Assembly: GCA_035758925.1 (NCBI GenBank)
Contig: DASTVV010000145.1
Coordinates: 1-64,000 of the forward strand
Source of the DNA: DASPMP01 sp035758925
GTDB taxonomy: Bacteria > Gemmatimonadota > Gemmatimonadetes > Gemmatimonadales > Gemmatimonadaceae
DNA length: 64,000 nucleotides
Direction: 5' to 3'
Part shown: positions 35,903 through 43,854 of the stretch, piece after piece
How the letters are laid out: each line of letters begins with the position of its first letter
Numbering within the stretch: the stretch's first letter is position 1
Notes under the pieces: generated by a model
What the model was told of the DNA's origin: nothing
The model's input: the letters and a program-made list of their open reading frames with translations, nothing else
Database searches by the model: none
Position numbers and translations under genes: made by a program

Positions 35903-36751
35903 AACCTCGCCGTGCGCCGACGCGCTGCGATGCGTCTGGTTGCGCTCGACCGGTCGCTGGAGGCCCTCCCTCTCTTCCGTTTGAGCGACTCTGCAGACGA
36001 CACCGTGATCAGTTATTCGACTGACACGGGAGGTCGTTGGCGCGTACTGCCGGCCCCGGGCGATCGTCTTCCCGGCACTTTCGACCAGGACGTCTACGTC
36101 GAGCTCTGTCGGCGCTTCAGTGAAGCCGAACATCCGGCTGACGGCGCGGTGACGTTCACGCTGCACAGTTTTCTCAGGTCCATCGACCGGCGGGTCGATG
36201 GACGTACCTATGACCTGCTCCGGTCCGCGCTTGGGCGTCTCGAGCGAACCACGCTGGAGTCTTCAAACGCCTACTACTCTTCGGCGTTCGGCGCCGTCAT
36301 GAGCGGTCAGTTCACGGTGCTGTCGTCGGTTTCGATCGAACGCAGGCGAATCATCGACCGCGATCAGCTTGGCCTGTTCGCTGCCGTACCGGCGGCCGAG
36401 CCCGGCGTTGCCCGGGTGGTGCTGCACCCCGTCATAAGGGAAAACATTGCCGCCAGACACGTGGTGACCCTGTCCCTCGCCCGTTACCTCGCGCTCCAGT
36501 CACCAGTCGCCCGGAGGCTCTATCGTCTACTCGAGATCGCTCGCGCCAACGGAATCGTCACCTGGCGCGTTCCGCTCGAGCGACTGCGGGAAATGCTTCC
36601 GCTCGTTCAGAAGTATCCGTCTCATCTGCAGCGCGTTCTTCAGCCAGCTCACGTCATGCTGGTGGAAACCGGTCTCGTCCGCGACGCCGGGTTCCGACAG
36701 CATCGCCGCGAGTGGCATGCCGAATATGTTCTCGCCTCCCGTGCGGAGTGA
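35900..36751 (+). CDS. Replication initiator protein A (RPA/RepA-like) family protein
   Basis: 283 aa. Order and spacing of blocks follow plasmid RPA-type initiators: LPLFRLSDSADDTVISYS at the start, TFDQDVYVELCRRF, YDLLRSALGRLERTTLESS, and a second winged-helix region LARYLALQSPVARRLYRLLE. In plasmids this fold binds iterons and opens the origin. Here no parA/parB, iterons or AT-rich origin is seen and neighbours are chromosomal, so the protein may be a domesticated initiator or a DNA-binding regulator. Family assignment by motif order only. Confidence 0.65.
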   Translation: MNLAVRRRAAMRLVALDRSLEALPLFRLSDSADDTVISYSTDTGGRWRVLPAPGDRLPGTFDQDVYVELCRRFSEAEHPADGAVTFTLHSFLRSIDRRVDGRTYDLLRSALGRLERTTLESSNAYYSSAFGAVMSGQFTVLSSVSIERRRIIDRDQLGLFAAVPAAEPGVARVVLHPVIRENIAARHVVTLSLARYLALQSPVARRLYRLLEIARANGIVTWRVPLERLREMLPLVQKYPSHLQRVLQPAHVMLVETGLVRDAGFRQHRREWHAEYVLASRAE

Positions 36752-36818
36752 ACGGCGCGAGACCTGCCGTAGCTGTCCCCAACTGAACGTTTGAGTCCCC
36801 CGGGAGTATAGAAAGGAA

Positions 36819-37022
36819 ATGGCAACGAAACTCCTCAAGGAAATTCGCCGCGAAATCGAGATCGACGGCGAACCGTTCACCGTATCGATCTCGCCGACCG
36901 GCGTAAAACTCACGAAGAAGCGCTTTCGCTCTGGACGAGTGCTCAGTTGGCGAGCGCTCTGGCAGAGTGGCGAGGAGCAACGCGAGCAGTCCCCTCAGGA
37001 AGTGCCCGGGCCCAGCACCTGA
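36819..37022 (+). CDS. Small conserved-looking protein of unknown function
   Basis: 67 aa, charged, with a likely beta hairpin (IEIDGEPFTVSISPTGVKLTKKR) and a disordered tail. AAAGGAAATG gives a good ribosome site 4-5 nt before ATG 36819. The ordered part reads like a compact fold with repeated Ile/Val alternation; no family is recognised. It lies between the RepA-like gene and the S41 protease, 49 bp before the latter. Confidence 0.6.
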   Translation: MATKLLKEIRREIEIDGEPFTVSISPTGVKLTKKRFRSGRVLSWRALWQSGEEQREQSPQEVPGPST

Positions 37023-37071
37023 TACGTCCGTTTTTCGCTACCTTCAGTCCACATCTGCACGGGTCATAATC

Positions 37072-38712
37072 ATGCGTCGTCCTCGGAAGTTTGCTGCGGT
37101 CGCCGTCATCCTCCTTCCGCTCCTCGCGGGCGGGTTCCTGCTCCAGTCGCGCGCAGGACGAGAGGGAACGGTGCTGCTCGATCAGGTCCTCTCGCTCGTC
37201 GCAGAGCGCTTTGTGGACACGCTGCCGCAAGGCGCGATGTACGAGAAGGCGGCACGCGGACTCGTCCGTGAGTTGAACGATCCGTACACCGAGCTGCTTT
37301 CTCCCAAGGAGCTGAAGCAGTTCACCACACGGACGGGCGGACGGTACGGCGGCCTGGGGATGCAGATCGAGCCTCGCGACCAGCAGATCGTTGTGAACCG
37401 CGTCTTCCCCCACACTCCAGCTGAGCGCAACGGAGTTCGTGAAGGCGATCGCATCATCCAGGTGGACACCACGTCCACTCGTGGCTGGACCACGCAGCAG
37501 GCCAGCGATGTCCTCACCGGCACGCCTGGCACCAAGGTCCGCGTGAAATTCAGCCGCCCTGGCGTTTCGCAACCGATCGACATGGAGTTCACCCGCGCGA
37601 TCATCCACGTCCCTGCGGTGCCATACGCGATCACCTTCGGGACGGTCGGTTACGTCCCGCTCCAGAGCTTCAATGAGAACGCGGCCTCGGAGCTCGAGGA
37701 CGCCATCAAGTCGCTCTCGGATCGCGGTGCCAAGGGCGTGATCGTCGACCTCCGCGGCAACCCTGGCGGCATCCTGGAACAGTCGCTCACGGTCAGCAAC
37801 CTGTTCCTCAAGTCCGGTCTCGAGATCGCGTCGGTTCGTGCGCGTAGCGGCGACGTCCAGAACTACGTTGCTCGCGGGCAGCCCGCGCTCCCGACGACAC
37901 CCATCATCGTGCTCACCGACGAGCGCTCGGCATCTGCCAGCGAGATCGTTGCCGGGGCGCTTCAGGACCATGACCGGGCGGTTCTGGTGGGCCAGACTAC
38001 ATTCGGCAAGGGCCTGGTGCAGTCCGTCTTCAATCTCGACGGCGGCTACGCGCTCAAGCTCACGACGGCCAAGTGGTATACCCCCAGCGGTCGCTCCATC
38101 CAGCGCGAGCGCAAGTTTATCGACGGACAGTTCGTCGAGGACACTGCGCGCGATTCGCTCGAGACGGACGCCACGAAGAAGTCGCGGCCGCAGTTCAAGT
38201 CCGACGCTGGTCGCATCGTGTACGGCGGTGGCGGTGTCACGCCTGATGTGATCGTCCCGGACGACACCCTCACCACCGCCGAGCAGCAGCTGCTCAAAGC
38301 ACTGGCGCCGAAGACGCAGGAATACTTCACGGCTCTCAACGACTATGCGCTGGAGCTCTCCAAGAGCGCGACGAAGGACTTCCAGGTGCAGCCCGCGTGG
38401 AAGGATGAGCTTCTTCGACGCATCGAGGCGCGGGGCGTGAAGGTCGACGCTCAGCAGTGGTCGGCCGGCAGTCGCTGGGTCGGACAGCAGCTCGAGCGGT
38501 ATGTGGCCCGTTATGTGGCAGGCGACTCGACAGCCAAGCGCCGCGAGCTCCAGTTCGACGCTCCGCTTCGCAGGGCGATCGACATGATGAACAAGGGCCA
38601 GACACAAAAGGACCTGTTCAGCCTTGCCCAGGCCAACGTGAAACCGCTGAATGACAACGTGCCCGGCAAGAACCAGAATGCCGCCGGTCCGGAGCGCCGC
38701 CCACCTAGATAG
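37072..38712 (+). CDS. S41 family carboxy-terminal processing peptidase (CtpA-like)
   Basis: 546 aa. Signal anchor (FAAVAVILLPLLAGGFLL), PDZ domain (YGGLGMQIEPRDQQIVVNRVF...GVREGDRIIQVD), then the S41 core: DLRGNPGGILEQ, catalytic Ser in ERSASASEIVAGAL, and catalytic Lys in TTFGKGLVQSVF. An additional helical C-terminal extension of about 150 residues follows. It trims C-termini of periplasmic proteins. ATG 37072 begins the signal anchor; the open frame further upstream overlaps the small gene and lacks a signal. A TolB-like gene follows after 9 nt. Confidence 0.93.
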   Translation: MRRPRKFAAVAVILLPLLAGGFLLQSRAGREGTVLLDQVLSLVAERFVDTLPQGAMYEKAARGLVRELNDPYTELLSPKELKQFTTRTGGRYGGLGMQIEPRDQQIVVNRVFPHTPAERNGVREGDRIIQVDTTSTRGWTTQQASDVLTGTPGTKVRVKFSRPGVSQPIDMEFTRAIIHVPAVPYAITFGTVGYVPLQSFNENAASELEDAIKSLSDRGAKGVIVDLRGNPGGILEQSLTVSNLFLKSGLEIASVRARSGDVQNYVARGQPALPTTPIIVLTDERSASASEIVAGALQDHDRAVLVGQTTFGKGLVQSVFNLDGGYALKLTTAKWYTPSGRSIQRERKFIDGQFVEDTARDSLETDATKKSRPQFKSDAGRIVYGGGGVTPDVIVPDDTLTTAEQQLLKALAPKTQEYFTALNDYALELSKSATKDFQVQPAWKDELLRRIEARGVKVDAQQWSAGSRWVGQQLERYVARYVAGDSTAKRRELQFDAPLRRAIDMMNKGQTQKDLFSLAQANVKPLNDNVPGKNQNAAGPERRPPR

Positions 38713-38721
38713 CTTTCGGGC

Positions 38722-39792
38722 ATGAGCCGATACTCTGCAACCGCCGTCGCGCTCGTCGCGACGGCGGTTTTCGCTTGTGGCCGTCTGTCACACGGCCAGA
38801 ATCCCGGGCCGACAGCGCGGACCGTGCAGCCCGCGCCGGGCGAGTCGCATTTGCAGAACATTCGCCAACTGACGTACGGCGGAGAAAACGCCGAGGCCTA
38901 TTTCAGTCCCGACGGCCGCTGGCTGGTTTTCCAGTCGACCCGCGACGGACGAACGTGCGACCAGCAGTACATCATGCGCTCGTCCGACGGATCATCGCTC
39001 CGCCGCGTGTCCGACGGAACCGGAAAGACCACCTGCGGCTACTTCTTCGACGGCGGCCGAAAGATTCTGTACGCGTCCACGCATGCCGCCGACAGCTTAT
39101 GTCCGCCCCGTCCGGATCCTTCGCGAGGCTACGTCTGGAGGCTCGATCCCTTCGACATCTACACAGCCAACGCGGACGGATCGGATCGCAAGCGCCTGAC
39201 GAGCTATGGCATCTACACCGCCGAGGCCACGCTCTCGCCCGACGGCAAGACGCTGGTCTTCACGTCGCTCAAGGACGGCGACCTTGAGCTCTACACCATG
39301 GGTGTGGACGGCTCGAACGTGAAACGGCTGACCAATATCCCCGGGTACGACGGTGGCGCCTTCTTCTCGCCGGACGGCAAGCAGATTGTCTACCGGGCCT
39401 GGCATCCGGCCGGTGATAGCCTCGCGGCGTATCAGGCGCTGCTCGGCCAGGGTCTCGTGCGACCAAATCGTATGGAGATCTGGGTCATGAACGCCGACGG
39501 CACCGGACAGCGACAGGTCACGAACCTCGGCGGAGCCAATTTCGCCCCGTTCTTCACGCCCGACGGCAAGCGGATCATCTTTTCGTCTAACTACAAGAAT
39601 CCGCGCAGTCGTAACTTCGACTTGTACCTCGTTGGCTTGGATGGCATGGGTCTCGAACAGGTGACGACCGATCCGGAGTTCGACGGATTCCCCATGTTCA
39701 GCCCTGACGGGCGTCAGCTGGTATGGGCGTCCAACCGCCACTCGCCCCAGCAGGGTGGCACGGACGTGTTCATCGCCGATTGGAAGCCCTGA
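38722..39792 (+). CDS. TolB-like WD40/PD40 beta-propeller lipoprotein
   Basis: 356 aa. Lipobox AVFAC (Cys near 19), then about six PD40 blades with SPDGRWLVFQS, SPDGKTLVFTS, SPDGKQIVYRA, TPDGKRIIFSS and SPDGRQLVWAS. Such propellers bind proteins or peptides in the periplasm; TolB itself interacts with Pal, but the N-terminal TolB domain is absent. A -10-like TAGCTT (38710-38715) ends 6 nt before the ATG and there is no Shine-Dalgarno, so expression may be leaderless despite the 9-nt gap from the protease gene. Confidence 0.88.
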   Translation: MSRYSATAVALVATAVFACGRLSHGQNPGPTARTVQPAPGESHLQNIRQLTYGGENAEAYFSPDGRWLVFQSTRDGRTCDQQYIMRSSDGSSLRRVSDGTGKTTCGYFFDGGRKILYASTHAADSLCPPRPDPSRGYVWRLDPFDIYTANADGSDRKRLTSYGIYTAEATLSPDGKTLVFTSLKDGDLELYTMGVDGSNVKRLTNIPGYDGGAFFSPDGKQIVYRAWHPAGDSLAAYQALLGQGLVRPNRMEIWVMNADGTGQRQVTNLGGANFAPFFTPDGKRIIFSSNYKNPRSRNFDLYLVGLDGMGLEQVTTDPEFDGFPMFSPDGRQLVWASNRHSPQQGGTDVFIADWKP

Positions 39793-39981
39793 GCCGACAT
39801 TGAAGATGCAACTGGTGAAGCTGCGGCGCGGCAGTTTCGCCTGCTTCGGTGAACGCCGGCGCAATCTCGATGTTGCGTCTGGCGCGTCCACTCCTACTGT
39901 TCCATCGTCCGCTTCCGATCGGGTTCGCGATAGGGAAGGATGGTAGATGGCGGAAATCTCTCTGATCAATCGAAGCACTCG

Positions 39982-41478
39982 ATGAGACCCGCCGGGCCAG
40001 GGACCTCGGCTGCCGCCCTCGTCGTCCAACGGGCAAACGTGGCGCTGTACGAGGATTACTTCGGCCTCAGCGAGAAGCCCTTTGCGCTGACACCCAACCC
40101 GTCATTCGTCTTTTACTCGGAACCGTACGGCACGGCGGAAGAGGCCATCCTCTACGGCCTGGCGCAGAACGAAGGCCTCATGGTCGTTACGGGCGACCCT
40201 GGCACCGGCAAGACCCTGCTTTGTCATGCTCTGCGCGACAAGCTCACAGCGGACGGCCATCGCGTAGCCCTGATCTCCAATCCGTTTCTGAGCGGCCTGG
40301 AGGTACTGCAAGCGCTGGTCGCTGAGTTCCAGCTCGGTGATGCCGGGATGACATCGCGCCGACAGTTGGTCGATCTGCTCCGCACGTACTTCCTCGAGCT
40401 GGCCGCACTCGGAAAGTCATGCGTCGTGATCGTGGACGAAGCACAACAGCTGAACACCGGCTTTCTCGAACAGATCCGGGTGCTGTCCAACCTCGAGACG
40501 GATCGCGACAAGCTCGTTCAGATCGTCCTCGTTGGACAGTCGGGGTTGCTCGAGATCATGCGCGCGCCGGAGTTGGCGGGGCTGTATCAGCGGGTAAGCG
40601 TGCGGTGCACGCTCACGCATTTGTCGCGAGAGGAAACGGCTCGGTACATCGACCACCGGCTGAACGTCGCGGGCGCCCGCGGGCGCGTGACGTTCCACAA
40701 GAACGGCGTGAAGCGCCTTCACCGGTCGACCGGCGGCATTCCTCGGCTCATCAATCTCGCCTGCGATCGCGCGATGCTGTCCGGGTTCGCGGACCAGTCG
40801 ACGTCCATCGATGACTCCTACATTCGACATGCCATCGCCGCCATCGGCGCCGAAGATATGGCCGCCGGTTCGGCGATCCGGTCATCGTCACGAATGCCGA
40901 TGACCGCCCGGCGTGCCTTGTCGTGGCTCATCGGCACCGTCTCGACGACGACAGCTTTCTTCATCGGGCTCGCGATCTTCTGGTTCGGGCTCGACGGCGG
41001 CGCCGAGGTACTCGCGTGGCAAGGCGCGCGCGCGACGTCCGCTCGGGACGCCGAACAAGCCTACGTGAGCATCGCGCGCCAGCACCCCGAGTCCCGCCAA
41101 CGTGAACGGGCCCTTCTGCTTCTCGCGCAGCTTCAAATTGCAAAAGGTGATGCGCGCGAAGCGCTGCGCTGGATGCGTGTTCTGAATCGTGACTATCCGG
41201 ACGGACGCCAGGGCGGGGAACGCCAGTATTGGATGGCGCGCGCTCTGCTCACGAGCGGCGACACCTCGAGCGCCTGCTCGATGACGCCTGCCTTGAATCC
41301 CGGCGCGGCTGGCATGCTTGGGCCGGCTTATTCCAGCATGCACCGGCAATGCGAAGCGTTCACTGAGCGGACTCGGGGAACTGCCTCCAGCGGTGAAGTC
41401 TCGACCGGCAACCACGTTGACACGGTTGCCGTCGCGATGCCAGCCGGTTCATCGCAGCTGCACGGCTCCCTGCCCTGA
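39982..41478 (+). CDS. ExeA/MshM-like AAA ATPase with membrane helix and TPR-like tail
   Basis: 498 aa. N-terminal family block YEDYFGLSEKPFALTPNP, Walker A GDPGTGKT, Walker B VVIVDEAQ, and sensor region GLYQRVSVRCTLTHLS with the GGIPRLINLACDRAML signature of ExeA-type secretion ATPases. A membrane helix (about residues 315-335) separates it from a periplasmic TPR-like domain. ExeA proteins help assemble type II/IV pilus machinery through peptidoglycan; no pilus genes are adjacent. Start uncertain: ATG 39940 and GTG 40039 are also possible; 39982 is a compromise. Confidence 0.82.
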   Translation: MRPAGPGTSAAALVVQRANVALYEDYFGLSEKPFALTPNPSFVFYSEPYGTAEEAILYGLAQNEGLMVVTGDPGTGKTLLCHALRDKLTADGHRVALISNPFLSGLEVLQALVAEFQLGDAGMTSRRQLVDLLRTYFLELAALGKSCVVIVDEAQQLNTGFLEQIRVLSNLETDRDKLVQIVLVGQSGLLEIMRAPELAGLYQRVSVRCTLTHLSREETARYIDHRLNVAGARGRVTFHKNGVKRLHRSTGGIPRLINLACDRAMLSGFADQSTSIDDSYIRHAIAAIGAEDMAAGSAIRSSSRMPMTARRALSWLIGTVSTTTAFFIGLAIFWFGLDGGAEVLAWQGARATSARDAEQAYVSIARQHPESRQRERALLLLAQLQIAKGDAREALRWMRVLNRDYPDGRQGGERQYWMARALLTSGDTSSACSMTPALNPGAAGMLGPAYSSMHRQCEAFTERTRGTASSGEVSTGNHVDTVAVAMPAGSSQLHGSLP

Positions 41479-41503
41479 GCACGAGCTTCGGGCCCACGCA
41501 GCG

Positions 41504-42577
41504 TCAGCCCGTGCCCAGCGCCGCAAGGTTCTCGCGCACGTGATCCGCGTTTCGCATTCCGACCGCCGCAGCCAGCACGGCTGGTAGCGCGCGCACGAAC
41601 GCCAGCGCGCGTTGCGCGTCGGTAGACCCCGGAAAAAGCTCGCGGACCTGGCCAGGCAGATCGTGGGTGAGCTGCCCCTGCATCAGCGGTGAGCTCGCCA
41701 CGAGATCCAGGCCGAGTTCGGCGGCCGCGTCGATCACGTGCACCAATCGACCCTTCGTGTCGCGCTGCGTTGAAACACGGACCGCTTCGGACATGGTCAG
41801 GTTGATCGGCAGCTGCACGATCTTGAAATGGTGTTCCTCGCCAGCGACGTCCTTCGCGAGCGCTACGACCTCGTAGAGCGACAGGTGCCCACGACTTCCC
41901 GCCGGTAGCCGCAAGCCCGTCCAGGTCGCGCAACCGTAGGCGCCGATCTCACCGCGGGAAACGCACGCCTCCAACGCCTCGAATGCGGCGCGCAGTCGGC
42001 GCGAATGCTCGGCCGGTTGAATCGCGGCGAGCTGTTGTTCCGGGTTGTGAATGTAGAAGTAGTCGATCCCCTGAACGCCGAGATTCCTCATGGATCGATG
42101 CAGCTGATCCACCAGAAAACCCGGTGCAATCGAATGCCCACCGCCGACGAGATCCGCAGGGTCCAACACGCCGGTGGCGAGATACTCGCGTTCGACGTAG
42201 CGCTCGTACTCCTCGCGACTGCCTGGCGGCGCAGCGTCCAGCGGCACATAGCCGGCTTTCGTGCACAGCACCACTTCGTCGCGACGCACAACGCCGTCGC
42301 CGATCAACTCCTGCAGGACACGACCGATGACGCGCTCAGAGCGCTGACACCGGTAATTGATCGCTGTATCAATGGTGTTGACGCCGCTCGAGAGGGCTTC
42401 CACCAGCGCGGCGCGATACTGGGCATCGCTGGCATCGTCGCACTCGCCGAGATAGGTGCCGATCGCGACGGACGAAACGGAGAGACCTGTCCGAGAGACC
42501 CTGAAATAGTCGGACGCAAACTTTCCCTGCCAGCGGTCGCGGTAACGTCGCGAGCCTTCTGCGCTCGCTCGCGTCAC
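41504..42577 (-). CDS. Aldo/keto reductase family protein
   Basis: About 357 aa. TIM-barrel start RTGLSVSSVAIGTYLGECDD, catalytic region GVNTIDTAINYRCQRSERVIG (Asp and Tyr), DYFYIHNPE, and C-terminal cofactor part. It probably reduces aldehydes or ketones with NADPH. The start is uncertain: frames extend to a TTG at 42727 and ATG 42712, but conserved sequence begins soon after GTG 42577 (SRRYRDRWQGKFASDYFR), so I use that. The region upstream to the divergent desaturase would then be 230 bp. Confidence 0.85.
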   Translation of the reverse strand: MTRASAEGSRRYRDRWQGKFASDYFRVSRTGLSVSSVAIGTYLGECDDASDAQYRAALVEALSSGVNTIDTAINYRCQRSERVIGRVLQELIGDGVVRRDEVVLCTKAGYVPLDAAPPGSREEYERYVEREYLATGVLDPADLVGGGHSIAPGFLVDQLHRSMRNLGVQGIDYFYIHNPEQQLAAIQPAEHSRRLRAAFEALEACVSRGEIGAYGCATWTGLRLPAGSRGHLSLYEVVALAKDVAGEEHHFKIVQLPINLTMSEAVRVSTQRDTKGRLVHVIDAAAELGLDLVASSPLMQGQLTHDLPGQVRELFPGSTDAQRALAFVRALPAVLAAAVGMRNADHVRENLAALGTG

Positions 42578-42807
42578 GACGTTGGGAGTCGCCGAGCTGG
42601 CGCCTGGTACCTTCTGGCGCTTCGACACAACGGACGCTAATCCAGCCTGGCGCGCTGTTGCAAGGTGGGCCGCTGAAGAGGCCGGAATCCGTTCGGCTCG
42701 GAAAAGTGACATTCTCGGGGCAGGCAATGTCTTACTTGAGTTTGGTAGACCTCGAATTCCATTGGGGTTAGATTACGCTGTTTACCAGAGTCGAGGACAA
42801 TCTGATC

Positions 42808-43557
42808 ATGCCATGGTTCGGAGCGTTGGCGTCGAAGTGGTGGATGCCCGTGCTGTTCATTGTTATCGCCGGACACATCACCAACGTCTGCGTCACGCTT
42901 TTCCTCCATCGCGCCCAGACGCATCGGGGCGTGCGGTTGCACGCGCTCGCGTCTCTGCCGATGCGCCTCTGGCTCTGGCTGACGACGGCGATCGTCACCA
43001 AGGAATGGGTGGCGTGTCATCGAAAGCACCACGCATTCGCCGATCGTGAAGGCGATCCGCACAGCCCACTGCTCGAAGGACTTCGCAACATCATCCTTAA
43101 GGGCGCCTTCTACTACAGAAACGCAGTCAGACAGCCCGGGATGCTCGAAAAGTACGGCAAGGGGACGCCGAACGACTGGTTGGAACGGCACCTGCTGGAA
43201 CGCCTCAACTGGCTCGGCATTGTGATCATGCTGGGCGTAGACGTCTTTCTCTTCGGCTTCTTCGTGGGACCGCTGGTTTGGGGCATCCAGATGCTCTGGA
43301 TCCCGTTCTGGGCCGCCGGCATCGTCAATGGCGTTGGCCATGCGCTCGGGTACCGCAATTTCGAAGTGAAGGACGAGAGCCGGAACATCTCGCCAATTGC
43401 GATCTGGCTCGGCGGCGAGGAGTTGCACAACAATCATCACGCCGATCCGAAGTCCGCGAAGTTCAAGGCCAAGTGGTACGAGTTCGATATCGGCTGGCTT
43501 TACATCCGCCTCCTTCAGCTCGTTCGCCTGGCCAAGGTCGAGTACGCTCGATCCTGA
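42808..43557 (+). CDS. Acyl-CoA/acyl-lipid fatty acid desaturase
   Basis: 249 aa, about four membrane segments. The three His boxes of membrane di-iron desaturases are present: HRAQTH, HRKHH and HNNHH. It introduces a double bond (typically delta-9) into acyl chains at the inner membrane, tuning fluidity. A -10-like GACAAT (42796-42801) ends 6 nt before the ATG with no ribosome site, suggesting a leaderless message. The YggX-like gene follows after 18 nt. Confidence 0.93.
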   Translation: MPWFGALASKWWMPVLFIVIAGHITNVCVTLFLHRAQTHRGVRLHALASLPMRLWLWLTTAIVTKEWVACHRKHHAFADREGDPHSPLLEGLRNIILKGAFYYRNAVRQPGMLEKYGKGTPNDWLERHLLERLNWLGIVIMLGVDVFLFGFFVGPLVWGIQMLWIPFWAAGIVNGVGHALGYRNFEVKDESRNISPIAIWLGGEELHNNHHADPKSAKFKAKWYEFDIGWLYIRLLQLVRLAKVEYARS

Positions 43558-43575
43558 CACGGCACTCTTGAAACT

Positions 43576-43854
43576 GTGGCTGACGTGAAATGTGTCCGGT
43601 GCGGGCAAAGCCGCGCCGGATTCGAAAAGGCGCCTTTTCCTGGCGCAATCGGAGCCCGCATCGTCAGCGAGATCTGTCAGGAGTGCTGGGCGCAGTGGGT
43701 TCGCCAGCAGACGATGCTGATCAATCACTACGGGCTCAATGTGATGGATCCGCAGGCGCGGGCCTTCCTTACCAAGAACATGCAGGCCTTCCTCTTTGGA
43801 GCGGGCGCATCCGAGGATGTGGACACGAGCAAGAAGGGCTCGATCAGCTGGTAG
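43576..43854 (+). CDS. Fe(2+)-trafficking / oxidative damage protection protein (YggX-like) with two CxxC
   Basis: 92 aa. The YggX core is clear: FPGAIGARIVSEICQECWAQWVRQQTMLINHYGLNVMDPQARAFL. Unlike classical YggX, it has two CxxC pairs (C6/C9 and C34/C37), able to form a zinc or iron site. YggX proteins support iron traffic and Fe-S cluster repair. GTG start at 43576. It follows the di-iron desaturase, a plausible client needing iron. The end overlaps the start of the GH3 gene. Confidence 0.85.
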   Translation: MADVKCVRCGQSRAGFEKAPFPGAIGARIVSEICQECWAQWVRQQTMLINHYGLNVMDPQARAFLTKNMQAFLFGAGASEDVDTSKKGSISW

